A stretch of 64,000 nucleotides of DNA from Spironucleus salmonicida (taxonomy: Eukaryota; Fornicata; Diplomonadida; Hexamitidae): contig CM035317.1 in NCBI GenBank assembly GCA_000497125.2, positions 894,001-958,000 on the forward strand, in the 5' to 3' direction. A program made the position numbers and the translations under genes. Below the pieces are notes generated by a model. It was given only the letters and a program-made list of their open reading frames with translations, searched no databases and was not told the DNA's origin. Shown in pieces: positions 1 to 11,020 of the stretch; the stretch's first letter is position 1; each line of letters begins with the position of its first letter.

Positions 1-347
1 AACAAGTAGCTTAACTATTACTAATTAATTTATATTTATCTCCTAATTATAAAAAATCGATTGTAATTAATTCCTGAGTAATCTTTCTGTATCTATCTAT
101 ATTTACTAGCTTTGTAATTGTTATTTTTTAAGATTTACTTTTATGTGAAAAACAAATAAAAATATTATTTTTAATCGATTGTCATTATTAGGCTGCTTCA
201 ATATCTTCTATATTTATATCCTTTGTTAGCTTAATATTTAATAGTAATTGATAACATATTTTAATGGATAATATACAGTAATTAATAGTAATAAAACGAT
301 TCTTTTCCTAAATTTCCACTATAAAACATTGTAAAATAAATTAAACT
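1..347. other. AT-rich non-coding stretch
   Basis: Very AT-rich sequence with no frame that looks coding in either direction under the TAA/TAG=Gln code. I see nothing identifiable in it. Confidence 0.5.
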
Positions 348-690
348 TCAATCACCGCACTCAAAATCCTCAGAACCATCTGTAAATGCATAAGTAACAT
401 CATTAGGCGTCCAAACTTATTCTATTGTAGAGTCGCTTCCTATGTCTAAATCAAATAATTAAAGCTACTAGCAAGAAATCACAGGAATAAGAATTCCTCC
501 AAAACTATCCTATATAAAGTTAAAATCAGTCATTTAACTAGATTTAATTAGCTACAATGATCGACTGTTCACCATCTGTTGTTTCAAGCGCTTCATTTTT
601 CAAACGGAAAAGAGTACAATCAATAAAATTCTGTATATAGGATTTTCTATTGTGTTTAATTTTCAAATGTCAACTGTTTATTCTATATGA
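348..690 (-). pseudogene. Unidentified small gene, frameshifted
   Basis: Two consecutive minus-strand frames look coding. The upstream frame (roughly 690 to 485) contains NFIDCTLFRLKNEALETT and ends at a TGA. The downstream frame is shifted by one base, contains FGGILIPVISCQQLQLFDL and TIEQVWTPNDVTYAFTDG, and ends at TGA 348-350. The two join near 487-490, where the first stop and an ATG overlap. An ATG at 594-596 opens an 82-codon frame through the second part, but the residues before the join look better in the other frame. This could be one small gene with a 1-nt indel, a short intron, or a sequencing error. It lies back to back with the nucleoporin gene. I do not recognise the protein. 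Confidence 0.4.
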
Positions 691-793
691 ATTTATGTAT
701 AATTTTAGTTCGCTCCATTTTAAACTATAAATATACTATTATATCATTTAATTTAATTAATATAATTTTCACTCCAATCACTTCAAAAATTGA

Positions 794-1441
794 ATGGCGT
801 TCAACTTTTCAGCACAGCCAACCTCCGCATTTGCCCCACAACCCACTGCAAGAGGTAACACCATCCAGCTTAATACCGGAAATTCTACACTGGCGGCCTA
901 ACCTATTTCTCGCTCAATTCCCACATTCGGCGTGAAACCCTCAATGTCAAGTTTCGCTACCTAGAAAACAGACGCGCAGTTGGAGCCAAAATCATTATTT
1001 GATAACCTGCTGGTCCGCCTGGTGCCTTACAAACAACCTGCAAAAGAGCTCCTTAGAGAGCTCCAAATTCACGACTCGTTCGCGGAGCCGCAGCTACCTT
1101 CGCGTTTTAGCTCGTCGTTCCAGACGTAGCCAGCCCTGCACGCCATCCAGAAGTCTGATAAAGTGATGTTAAAGCTCAGCTCAGAGCATGGATCCGTGGA
1201 ATTCATTGATCCCTTGACCGTTAAGGAGCTTCCCGACGATCTTGATACAATCATCATGATACAACCAGGTCAGGTGACCGTGAACGTCCCTAATGCCTGC
1301 ATCTGCACGCTCAGCAACATCGCCGCGGAGGGTAGCAATACTACCGAACGGGCATCCTACATGGCACAGCTTTCAATATAAAACGGTGTTGAATTCGTGT
1401 AGTATTTTGATGAGAGCGGGTTGTGGGTGTTCAGGAAGTGA
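794..1441 (+). CDS. Nup98-type nucleoporin, C-terminal (autopeptidase-like) domain
   Basis: 215 codons from ATG 794 to TGA 1439-1441, with TAA and TAG read as Gln at several sites. The first ~65 residues are low-complexity and rich in S, T, Q, P and A with scattered F, including one FG (IPTFGVKP), like a degenerate FG segment. From about residue 130 the sequence follows the fold of the Nup98/Nup116 C-terminal domain: HGSVEFIDPLTV, then LDTIIMIQPGQVTVNV, then a final VEFVQYFDESGLWVFRK. This compares with the family pattern G-x-V-x-F-x-x-P-x-x-V ... V-x-V-x-P ... F-x-x-Y-D-x-x-x-G-x-W-x-F. That domain normally anchors the protein at the nuclear pore. The protein ends at the strand where family members self-cleave before HFS, and no such site is visible, so it is probably a non-cleaving form. 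It is much shorter than animal Nup98. The family call is from pattern recognition only. Confidence 0.68.
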
Positions 1442-2266
1442 TATTATGTAATATGTGTTTAAAATTCCAGTGGAACAGAATAATATAACTTATTATTATA
1501 TATAAATTTATATATGTAAACACTGATATGGATAATATTTAAACATTTTTACAAGTATTCTTGTATGTGAACTTTAAATTAACGATTGATAACCATTTAT
1601 AGTTTATTAAACGTCCCTTAGTCTAGTTGTAGAGACAAAATAGCCTGTTTTTAATGGTACATTTTTAACAGATTATGCATTTAAAATATGGCTTAATTCA
1701 ACCTTTTATCACTGTAATCACTAAAGGCGGCAAATGATTAGTTGTTACCTGTTATTTTGTTTGAATTAAAAATATATGTTTTAGTCTACATTTTTCGTTG
1801 ATAGTTCGCACAATATACTAATAATTATTATAAAATAATTACTTTTGCATGTAAAGTATTCCCGATCGAAAATCTTTATTATTAAATAATACTTTACGAT
1901 TTATACCAATTAACATTAAAATTATTTATGTTTTCTAATAAATTAAAAACATATATTTTTCGATAAACTTATTCTTCCTACAATAATTTATGATAATAAA
2001 TTTTTTCTTCTCTAATTTTACTTAACTGATGCTAATATATTAACATATATTATAGATTATTTTAGCAAGAAAAATCGACAGCTATTAACTTTTACAATAT
2101 TTTATAAATCATATTTTCCCACATTACAAAATCTTTATACAAATCTATTAATATATACGCTGAACCAATATAATTATATCTTTATATTTTTACTGTAAAA
2201 GGAAGTAATTACTTCGCTATATTCTTCAATATTTACTAATTGTCACTCTACTCCACTTCTGTAAAA
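1442..2266. other. Intergenic, AT-rich
   Basis: About 820 bases, roughly 80% A+T, with no coding-like frame. It must hold the 5' region of the CRMP gene at 2267, but no promoter motif can be named beyond the A-rich bases (GTAAAA) just before the ATG, a context shared by most genes here. Confidence 0.5.
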
Positions 2267-4051
2267 ATGTCAAACGTGTGTACTGTTGACACTTTAACAG
2301 CCTGTGAAGCCAAATTCTTCTGTCTTGTCACTGTTGGTGATGGTTCAGATACGACCTATACTTGCACCGCCTGTGATTCCCCATGTGAAAATTGCGAAAC
2401 TACTGCTACCACCTGCACGACCTGCATCAATGGTTTCAAGGACCCAGTTAAAAACGTATGCACAGAGTGCAATGATGCATTTTTCCCTTCAGGTGAAACT
2501 CCTCCTACCACTTGCACCGCCTGTGATGCGAAATGCGCCACCTGCACAGGAAGTGCGGACAGCGCATGTTTAACCTGCACAAACGGTAATTCTTTAGCTG
2601 ACACTACTTGTTCCGCCTGCGTTTCAGGAGAAACCATGAAGTGCACCTGCGGAGAATCTACTAACTGCTCGACTTGCAATTCTACTGATCCAACCAAATG
2701 CGCCGTCTGCGCGAATGGCAATTTCATTTCTGAGAATATCTGCACGGCATGTTAAGATAATTAACTGATTGCTTGCGCGTGCGGTACCGCAGTCAACTGC
2801 GCAACCTGCGCTACTGATAACATGAAATCTTGCGCTAGCTGCAACGGTAACTATGACTTTTCTGCGGATATTCCTTGCTCGAAATGCAAGGCCAAGTTCT
2901 TCGAGAGCGGTACCGAAGGAGCTAAAACCTGCGAAGCCTGCGACGCGAATTGCGAAAACTGTGAAAATTCCGCGAAGGACTGCACGAGCTGTCCCGTTGG
3001 TTCTGGGATCAAAGAGAAAATATGCGAAAAGTGCTCTGCGAACTGTGTCGTATGCGCTGCAAATTCTGATGTCTGCACAGAGTGTGATGAAGGCTCAGCT
3101 CTAAGCGAAGGTGCGTGCATCAAAAACTGCTCTACCAATGCCGACTGCAGCGCCAACCAAATCTGCGACACCACCTGCAAGGACTGCACCAGCAACTGCG
3201 CAACGTGCGAGGTGGCCGTCACAACCTGCAAAACCTGCCTCCCTGAATTCGGAATCAAAGACTTGACCACGTGCGTAGCTTGTACTGAAAACTGCGCAGC
3301 TTGCGCAATGGACTCAACGGTATGCACAGAATGCAAAAATGGCAATATCTTGAATACAAATGTTTGTACTGCCTGCACGGAAAACATGGAAACCCAGTGC
3401 AAATGCGGCGAGCTGATCAACTGCTCCACGTGCGATTCTACCGATGCCAGCAAATGTAAGTCGTGCATTGCCGGTTACAAGGCTGGTACTGACGGTGCCT
3501 GCAATCTTTGCGCCGACGGCTACTTCATGGATGGTGAAAAATGCGGTAAATGCGGCGAAAAATGCTCCAAATGTGAGAAAGACGCCAACACGTGCACTGC
3601 ATGTGCGGAAGCTTATGTAATGAGCATAAATCAGACCTGTGAGGTAAAATGCGAGTCCATAAAAGAGAGCGAAGCATGCGTTGATGGAAAGGCGGTTGAT
3701 TGCGGCGTTGAAGGTCAAATTACTGGTTGCAAGTGCGGTGACGCGACAAACTGCTTTGAATGTGATAAGTCAACGCCATAAGCTTGTGGCAGCTGCCTTG
3801 TTGCGTATAAGTTTGAGAATTCTGTTTGCAGTTCGTGCAAAGACCTAGTTAGTACGCCTCTGGACTAATTCTGCATACTTTTATAACCTGAAGCCGAAAA
3901 ATCTAGCAACAAAATCTCTGGTGGTGCCATTGCAGGTATAGTCATCGCAGTTATTGTGGTAGTCGCTGCTATCGGTGGCGGTGTCTTCTGGTACATGAAA
4001 AAGTCCAAAGCTTCGTCTACCACGACCAGATCCAATGCTGCTATGCAATGA
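2267..4051 (+). CDS. Cysteine-rich membrane protein (CRMP), 594 aa
   Basis: Frame from ATG 2267 to TGA 4049-4051, crossing TAA/TAG at 2753, 3779 and elsewhere as Gln. The product is an array of CxxC motifs with spacing typical of diplomonad surface proteins (C-x-x-C-x4-9-C-x-x-C), for example [12 protein letters not shown] and [17 protein letters not shown] single glycine-rich hydrophobic helix lies near residues 553-575 ([16 protein letters not shown]), followed by a WYMKKSK-type basic cytoplasmic tail and a Ser/Thr-rich end. The N-terminus ([19 protein letters not shown]) is not hydrophobic, so no classical signal peptide is evident. The upstream TTG is less likely than this ATG because the paralogue at 39034 begins MSNMCNSS at the same point. 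It is probably a tail-anchored surface or endomembrane protein; function unknown. Confidence 0.85.
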
Positions 4052-4553
4052 TACAATTTAAAAATTCACTATTACTCACCCTTGAGTTCAGAGGTTGATC
4101 TTAAATTTGCGCAGTTTCAACGGATTAACGGTATTCTAGACCAGCTGAGTATTTCAGAACTGAACATAATTCCTAGTATGCTGTATCAAATTAAAGTGCA
4201 GATGGAAGTAAAAATTTTAGGAGGTGCAATATATCGAATGACAGATTAGTTATATTTTGCTCTTTTATTGATGGTTGATATTGATCAATTCATGGACAAA
4301 ATAGTAAATTTAGTGATGGAACTGAGTTACTTGGTATTATATAAATTGCACAGCGGCAGTTAAGGCTGAAACTGCTTCGCTAACCGTAGGTCAATTTTAA
4401 TAAATGATACGCTGCTACTAAATTATGAGCAAATATTCCATATAAATAAGAATAGATTTTTCTAGAATAACTTCTATCCAATTTGATTAATAATTAAAGA
4501 TTAAAATTTTAACTATAAAGCAACAGTTAAGTTTAATATGTATTAAATCCATT

Positions 4554-4603
<50 letters not shown>

Positions 4604-5177
4604 TGTAAACTTACTGAATGTCAAAATACACAGTACAAATTCTTAAAGTCTCTAAAGGTATTTTTCCATTACTATTTTTATGAAACTATATTTTAGAAGT
4701 CGAAACCAAATTTAAACAAGAATTTGCATAAGTAGTAAGTGACCCGTAGATAAAGTATGATTTCGTCATCTCCAATTCTAAAAAAGGGAAGTCATGATTA
4801 TGGTAGCAGCGCGTACATTAAAAGGATTTGAATGTTTTGAAACTGAAGTTGACAAGAGGCACACTTTTACTCTGTAGTATTTACTACTAGTATTATCTTA
4901 TAAAATGTGGAACTCTTCGATTAACTACTTCAATTATGGTTACGCTCTCATTTTACCATTTATAATATAATAATTAATTGATCCTCGTCTATGTATTTAT
5001 AAACCGGTTATAATAATTGTGTTGTTTATTTTTAATGAGTCTGCAGTATCTTAGTAATATTAATATTATACTTTATCTAGTACTTATATTAAACCATACT
5101 CTTGTTTAATTTACTTCCTATGTGTAACTATTGTTGAATTCCTTTCCTATTCTTAAACATGCTTAAGATCTGCTTTC
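4052..5177. other. Intergenic region between CRMP gene and mobile element
   Basis: AT-rich, with no convincing gene. It contains the TA microsatellite annotated separately. The downstream (left-hand) edge of the mobile element must lie in or beyond this interval, but no terminal repeat matching 11101-11215 was found by eye. Confidence 0.4.
4559..4599. repeat. TA dinucleotide microsatellite
   Basis: About 20 uninterrupted TA units. It is a simple repeat, prone to length change, with no evident function. Confidence 0.95.
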
Positions 5178-5605
5178 TCAGTAACTATTACAATATATTT
5201 AACTTTATAGTTCCCACCGGGACTTAAAAAATGAATTACAAATCGATGCTAGATCTTTTCTAAAATAATATGATGTATTACCCCTTCTTTCTTATATAAC
5301 GTTATCTCTTATTAAACATGTGTGGTCTTCTAATACTTTAGCAATATAAGGATCTTATTTATAAATAATAGCTTTCTTATCGAATCCTACTGATACTTAA
5401 TATTACACATCAGAATTATTAAGATGTTTTACTATTACATGTGTAACCCATAATTTGCTGAGCATTTCTTTTGTGTATAAAATTATTTAGTGTTCCTCCT
5501 CCTAGCGTTAGAATATATTAGCTAAATTTTATACTCTACGGTCATGCAATACTTACTCCTATTATTTTTACTTTTTAAGAACGTCTAATTCCTCCAAAAT
5601 ATCTA
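5178..5605 (-). pseudogene. Unidentified coding remnant of the mobile element (distal part)
   Basis: The frame is open from about 5605 down to TGA 5178-5180 and lies one base out of phase with the neighbouring frame ending at 5542. It looks coding, with stretches such as RIIIDILEELDVLKKQKQQ, then EMLSKLWVTHVIVKHLNN and DKKAIIYKQDPYIAKVLED. It has no start codon of its own near its upstream end, so it is probably the continuation of the 5542-6264 frame after a 1-nt shift near 5600. The strongly charged helical stretch suggests a coiled coil. I do not recognise the domain. Possible identities are a polymerase C-terminal tail or a separate element protein. Confidence 0.35.
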
Positions 5606-6264
5606 TAATAATTCGTCATCGTCTTTCGAATAGCTTCATAATTGTTTTCCTCTAGGTATTTTTATTATTATTCTATACTGTCTTTCTTAGGATTAGACTC
5701 TTTGTCATATTCAACTAAGAAGTCCATAATAGTTGTTATAAAAGGCTGCCTTGTGGGTAACCTGTCAAGATTAAGTTAATTAGAAGTTTTTACAACTTTT
5801 GAACAGTGTAATACAAACTTCTCATTATTTAAATTAACGCCATGATCGTTCGCTTAAATTCTAGCTAGTAATGTTTCGCTAACTGTGCCACTTTAGTAAA
5901 AGAGGGTCGTCGAATCGTAATATTTTATAAAATTAGCAATGTAGCATTCCCGGATAGAAAAGCTAATAGTACTAGAAACAGTCTAATAAAGTTAAGTTTA
6001 CTCTTATAAATTAATATAAATTATAGCTGATTTATAAAAGCAGTTACTAAGTATTCTTTCTAAGCGATTCTATGTTGCCTATTAGTTTAATGGATGGTAG
6101 GTTAAACCTGTTTCTGTTTGTACTTTCTTAGTAGTTATTTTGAATTTAGGAATTATTTTACCTTACACTCTTCCGGTTTGTGCATTAACTGAATGACAGA
6201 TTGCAAAGCAGTTTTACGTTTAATATAACACTTAATATTCTATACTCTTAGTGCAATTCTTCAT
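5542..6264 (-). pseudogene. Probable decayed C-terminal part of the element's DNA polymerase
   Basis: 240 codons open under the TAA/TAG=Gln code, from ATG 6262-6264 to TGA 5542-5544, directly downstream of the polymerase frame but in another phase. In order it contains FSIRECYIANFIKYYDSTTLFY and, about 35 residues on, NNEKFVLHCSKVV. In protein-primed family B polymerases the region after the NSxWGK motif carries YxDTDSxIY (motif C) and then an EFV-x-x-GxKxY segment. YYDSTTLFY could be a worn motif C with the second aspartate replaced by Thr. The match is weak and positional, so the alternative of an unrelated element gene stays open. The rest of the frame (IMDFLVEYDKESNPKK and onward) is charged and unassigned. 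Confidence 0.35.
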
Positions 6265-6389
6265 ATATATAGTAGTATGTAACCAGTACTAACCATGTAA
6301 AATGAAAAAATTCACTTTTCAAAATATGCAATCCTTTTCATGATCGCGTTGCTACCTTAAAAGGCTTGAATTTTTAAAAAATATATTTC

Positions 6390-8878
6390 TCAAGATATAT
6401 ACTTTTAGTACGTATTACATACTACTATTAGTCTATATTTCTACTCTCCTTTCTGTTTTATATATGCTATGCCACTATCATACTTATAATCAAACTTACA
6501 ATCATTTGCTAATTGCTTTAGTACAGCTTCATCCTTATAACCATCTTGATCTGAGTGCAATGTCTTGTTGAACATCTATGAATTAATGTAATTATTTCCA
6601 TCATATTTCTTATCATTAAAACTTGTTATTTAGTACGTATGTATCTCGCATATCTCCCTGAACGTATAACCTTCGTATAAAGCATTTATCAATTCAATCT
6701 CATGCCAAAACCCATAAAGATATCTTTATTCGAGGTTGTGCTTACATTTATCATGATTGTTAACATTTAAACATTGCTATTATGTGCATGTTCTACATAA
6801 GGGAAATAGCAACTTGTTACAAATATGACATCCTAACACTGGGAACTTTAAATCCCTTGGTGGTAACATCTAACATTTGATTTATATTACTCTTTCCTTC
6901 TTATCGTATCCAGCTAAGTAGTATTGAAGTCTTTACTCTGCTGTAATCTTCCTTGGTATGCTCCTAACGTATTCAATTAAGTTATCAATATAGGCTTAAT
7001 CAAATTTAAACTTATGCTTTGCAATATCTTTTGAATCAATACTTTTGGTATACGTTGAGCATCCTGCTTGTGTTCCAACAATCAAATCTCTTAAAGGTAA
7101 GTTTCCAAATACCATGACTGAAGGGTAAACCGATGTGAAGCCAATTCCGTACAGCTTTTTGTTTGGTCTATCGATTTCTCTACAATGAGTGTAGCATTCA
7201 GTTCTTCCTCCTTGTAATATCGATCTATTGCTTATGTTGTATTACGGAGGTATCTCTATCTTGATATCGCTGTGCTATTTAAATTTAATAAACTCAACGT
7301 CTGCTACATGAAAGATGTCTTCAAATACTCCTTCATTCATTCTATCTTTTAAGCGTAATCCCTTCGTTTTATGCTGCCTCTTCCTTTCTTGCATTACTTT
7401 ATAATACTTATATGTTTGCTTTAATTCCTTTAACCCATGATAGAACACTCCATCCAATTCTAATCCATACTTCTTAGTTGCGCCATCCGTGTCACCATGG
7501 AATACTATATCAATATTGTATCTTGTATCTAAGAATCGTTGATTGTAGAGTACATTTGTTATCTTGGTAAACTTGGTTCCTAAAAGTGTATTTATCATTC
7601 CACTATCATTCAAAGTTAGATGCGCTAAGCGATACTCGCATTTCGATTTGTTATGTTTTAGATCGTGATAACCTATTTATATCTTTGTATTGCAGTGGTG
7701 TGTGAATAGGTTCATTGGCATTGCTGATGCTGTTAAATAGTTGAGCCTGTTGACACCCTATTCCTTTAGTGATACTTCTACCCATTTCACAAGAGCTTTG
7801 CTTAAAATGAGCTATCTTGAATACAATAATTAATATACTAATCAATGAAGTCTAAGTGATCATAGTAGCTAGCATATTAATTGAACTCATCCAAGCTTAG
7901 CTTATCAAAGTGTTTCTGTTATAGAATGCCTTCTTTTACTAATTCACTTATTGATTTAAGACTCCCTCCGTTTTAAATATACAAATCAAATATATCTTTT
8001 GTTAAGAACGTGTATGACTATAGTTGTTTTCCAACTTCAAGTCCAAGGGCCAATTCCTTATTTAGTTTTGCTAATGGTGAAGTTATGAGTCTAAATGAAT
8101 CCTTAAACGACATTCCATTTATTTTCAAATTCAATAGCTAGTTGTTTGAAATCAATGTTTCGAATTCGAATTGCTCTTTCACTTTCATTATAGCTGCTAA
8201 TAATAAGTATTTGTCATATGCTGCTGCATTGTGTGCATAGAAGTCTTTTATCTTATATTTCTTAGTTATTGGTTCCATGTGCCTTATAAATTTGATTAGC
8301 AAATCGTCTGTTGAAGTGATGTAGTTGCCTGGTTCTTTTAATCTAAGTGCGTTATCATAAAAGTGATCCATCTCTTCATATGTGTTTGTTTCCTTATCGT
8401 GTATGTTTATAATCCATATTACTAAAAATGGGATGTGTTTCATTGAATACTTTGAATAGTTATCATCATTTTCATTGAGATTCTCGAATAGGCTTTCTAT
8501 ATCCCAAGTTAGAAATGATTTCTATTCATCATAAAGGTTTCCTTATTTGAAGTACTATCCTTCATATTCAATTTACGTTTTACATTTGCGTGATGAGTTG
8601 TGTGTCGTATTACAATGACTGCATGGTGAAAACTTCTCGCATTTCTTTTAATGTCGTTCTAAGCATTTGCTATCAGGTGTGTTATGGAGCTATGTTTTAC
8701 AGTTTTAACATTAATAACTTTTGTTGTCTTTGTATCTTACATGACTGTAGTTGCAAAACGTACAATAATACTTAGTAGCCACTTCTTCTGCTTGTGTACA
8801 TTCATAACATTGGTTCTTCTTATGGAATAGGTTTTGGTGTTGATAGCAATAAATATATTCCTTGTGCATTGGGTTCAT
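6390..8878 (-). pseudogene. Protein-primed family B DNA polymerase (Maverick/Polinton or linear-plasmid type), broken
   Basis: Starts ATG 8876-8878 and runs through three phases (8878 to ~7790, ~7845 to ~7650, ~7690 to TGA 6390-6392), so it has at least two frameshifts. Order of signals: a Cys/His-rich N-terminal finger (CYECTQAEE, YYCTFCNYSH, CSHCNTTH); ExoI FLTWDIES; ExoII FYAHNAAAYDKYLLL; MSFKDSFRLITSPLAKLNK; ExoIII-like YINYCIQDSS; an ELDGVFYHG segment; RTECYTHC followed by motif A GFTSVYPSVM; then FPLCRTC and GFWHEIELINALYEGY, which are characteristic of pPolB enzymes. The frame ends just after NTYQKY, a possible worn NSxWGK motif B. The enzyme would copy the element using a terminal protein primer. 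The motif A aspartate is replaced by glycine (codon 7140-7142, GGC), so it looks inactive as well as broken. Confidence 0.75.
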
Positions 8879-8887
8879 TGTATTTAT

Positions 8888-11020
8888 TCATTGTTTAAAA
8901 TCCATTATGACATTGTAATGTCCATTGCATAAAACTAATAAAAGATCCATTTCTGAATTTGGATACAAGTCATTTACTTTATTAACTTCTGCTACTCTTA
9001 TCTTTATATTCAAATACCTTTCTGCTCTTATTAGTATCTCTGTATCTGCTAACTCCTCTGCATCTTTGTTGATTTCATTTATAAGCATATGCGTAAAGTA
9101 TTATAAGTATTAGTTTATAGCTTTAGCTTTGTCTAAGGGCTTATCTAAATACGTTTGTAAAGCCTTACCTGCATCAAATGCTATTGTGGTCATTGCATAT
9201 GGTTTCGCTCCTAACTAAAAGATATGTTTCTTATCAACTGTTTTTGATTTCTTGATGAATTCTGCAATGATGGCCGCGTATAGACAGTTGTGGTCATTAT
9301 TTTTGACAAAGAATATAGACCCTTTAAATTTTTACTCTAGTGTTGCGTTTTCTAAATATCCATGACCTACATTTCTACATATCAATCCTATTTAGTAACC
9401 TTCGCCATATTAAGGATCTACTTCTGATACATAAAACTCATCCTTATCTTTAAATATTTTTAATACTATTTATTCTGGAGAAATGACCTATACGTTTATG
9501 ACACCAATATTTTAAAAAAGCATTACATCTATATTTTTAACATCTTTATTAAAGTACTTCTCTCCATTGTCCATCACTTCTTCAAATATTGATTCTAATA
9601 GACTTGACATCTAATTTTAAATTATGAATCCTATAGGAATGATGTTACCGTTTTATTTAATATATCTAATATATGCAAATGCATATGTGACTTAATAATT
9701 AGACTTGCCGTAATATAGACCAAGGTAAGGTGCATCCGTTATGATTTCAAAGGGAATCTTACTGTTAAAGTTATTTTGAAAGTCTTCAAAGGAGTTAATG
9801 TATTTTAAATCCATCTGATCCAATTTGAAATCCTTCCTTATGGTCTCAAGTATGGTATCGTTTTCGTTAGTATATTTATCATAATTAATTTTGAATTCTT
9901 CTATTTCTGCTATACCTTGTAACTTTGATATCTTATCTATTTCATTATTAAGCTTATTTAACATTCTAGGTTCTAATCCTTTTTGAATTCTTGTTTTACG
10001 TTATGATTTCATTTATTCATATTTAATATTTTAAGCTCTTAGTTAACTAACCTTTTCGGTGTACCATCTTTACTTAATGAATTGGTTGTCGAATCTATAT
10101 GTTTCGTTTTTAATCTTTTGTATATTGGTTTTCACTTTATTGTCTAATATATTTATACAATCGTAAGGTATTTCAAATTAATTGTAATCTATCTTTTTGA
10201 AATTGCTTCTATATATTTGTTGTATTTATTTCTTTACTTACTTAGTTTTATCTTCTGATAAGTTATCCATATATATTTTGTTTAGTTTTGATTATAGCGT
10301 TTAAAACCGTTTAAGAATCTTTTTATATTTATCATTTTATGGATACACAATAGTGCCAAGTCTATTTTATGCCGATTCTATTGTTGAGAATCAAGTTATA
10401 GTTGATGCTCATTTGTTATAAGTAAAAAATGGTATCTTTTCTTTGGAAATAATAATTTTGATATATTTGTATCTTTCGATTTTCTTTATTTATTTTATAA
10501 TGTTCTCTATGCTTTGTGTGGTCGTTCCTTTATATTCTCTTCTTTGTTCTGGTCTTCCTAAATGCTTGGAATGTATTTCTTGTCTTTCTATAATTTCTTT
10601 TGTATTGTTGATTTTCTGACTTAACTTTTGAAATTTTGAAAATGGGTTATACTACTTTCCGGGGTTTAGACTGGGTGCTTACTACTTTATTATTTTTAGA
10701 TTGCGTTATTTATTTCGTTTTATATAATATTCATATGTTTGAATGATCTTTCGAGTTCATTGTATTTATCCAAATTAATATTATTGGCATGTTATTGTGT
10801 TTTAATCGATTTGATTTATTTGATTATTATTTTAATATTTTAACTTGATCATTTGATAAATTATCTTTTGCTATTCTATTTATTTTTAATTAAGAATTTC
10901 AAGTTGGTAAAGTTATAATTTATATTGATTTGATTTCATATTTGATAATTATGGGATGTAAAGATTTCTCTTTACTGCATTTATATTCTCTGTTAAGATC
11001 CTGTTGTAATTGAATTCCAT
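8888..11020 (-). pseudogene. Coiled-coil plus OTU-like cysteine protease module, fused upstream of the polymerase
   Basis: One frame runs from ATG 11018-11020 (MEFNYNRILTENINAV) to TGA 8888-8890, interrupted by TGA at 10757-10759, 10409-10411 and 10391-10393. The last uninterrupted piece is ATG 10268-10270 to 8888 (460 aa). The N-terminal half is K/E/Q/N-rich and helical. The C-terminal ~130 residues fit an OTU-family cysteine protease: a catalytic NNDHNCLYAAIIAEF (D-x-x-C box) and a C-terminal LLLVLCNGHYNVIMDF carrying the histidine. The TGA at 8888 lies only 9 nt before the polymerase ATG and in the same frame, so the OTU and polymerase modules were probably one protein. I recall that OTU domains attached to Polinton-lineage polymerases have been described, but cannot verify that here. 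Confidence 0.6.

Noticed and set aside
2304-3718. Long antisense and off-phase frames over CRMP genes (Val/Gln/His-rich or Arg/Ser-rich translations)
   Set aside because: They are the mirror of the CxxC-coding phase (GCA/GCN on the opposite strand) and recur over every CRMP; they lack independent conservation.
4559-4599. TA repeat as a terminator or replication origin
   Set aside because: It is a plain dinucleotide microsatellite with no supporting signals.
7494-7505. HGDTDG reading as polymerase motif C (DTD)
   Set aside because: It lies upstream of motif A in the protein, in the insert before GGRTE-like sequence, so it cannot be the motif C aspartates.
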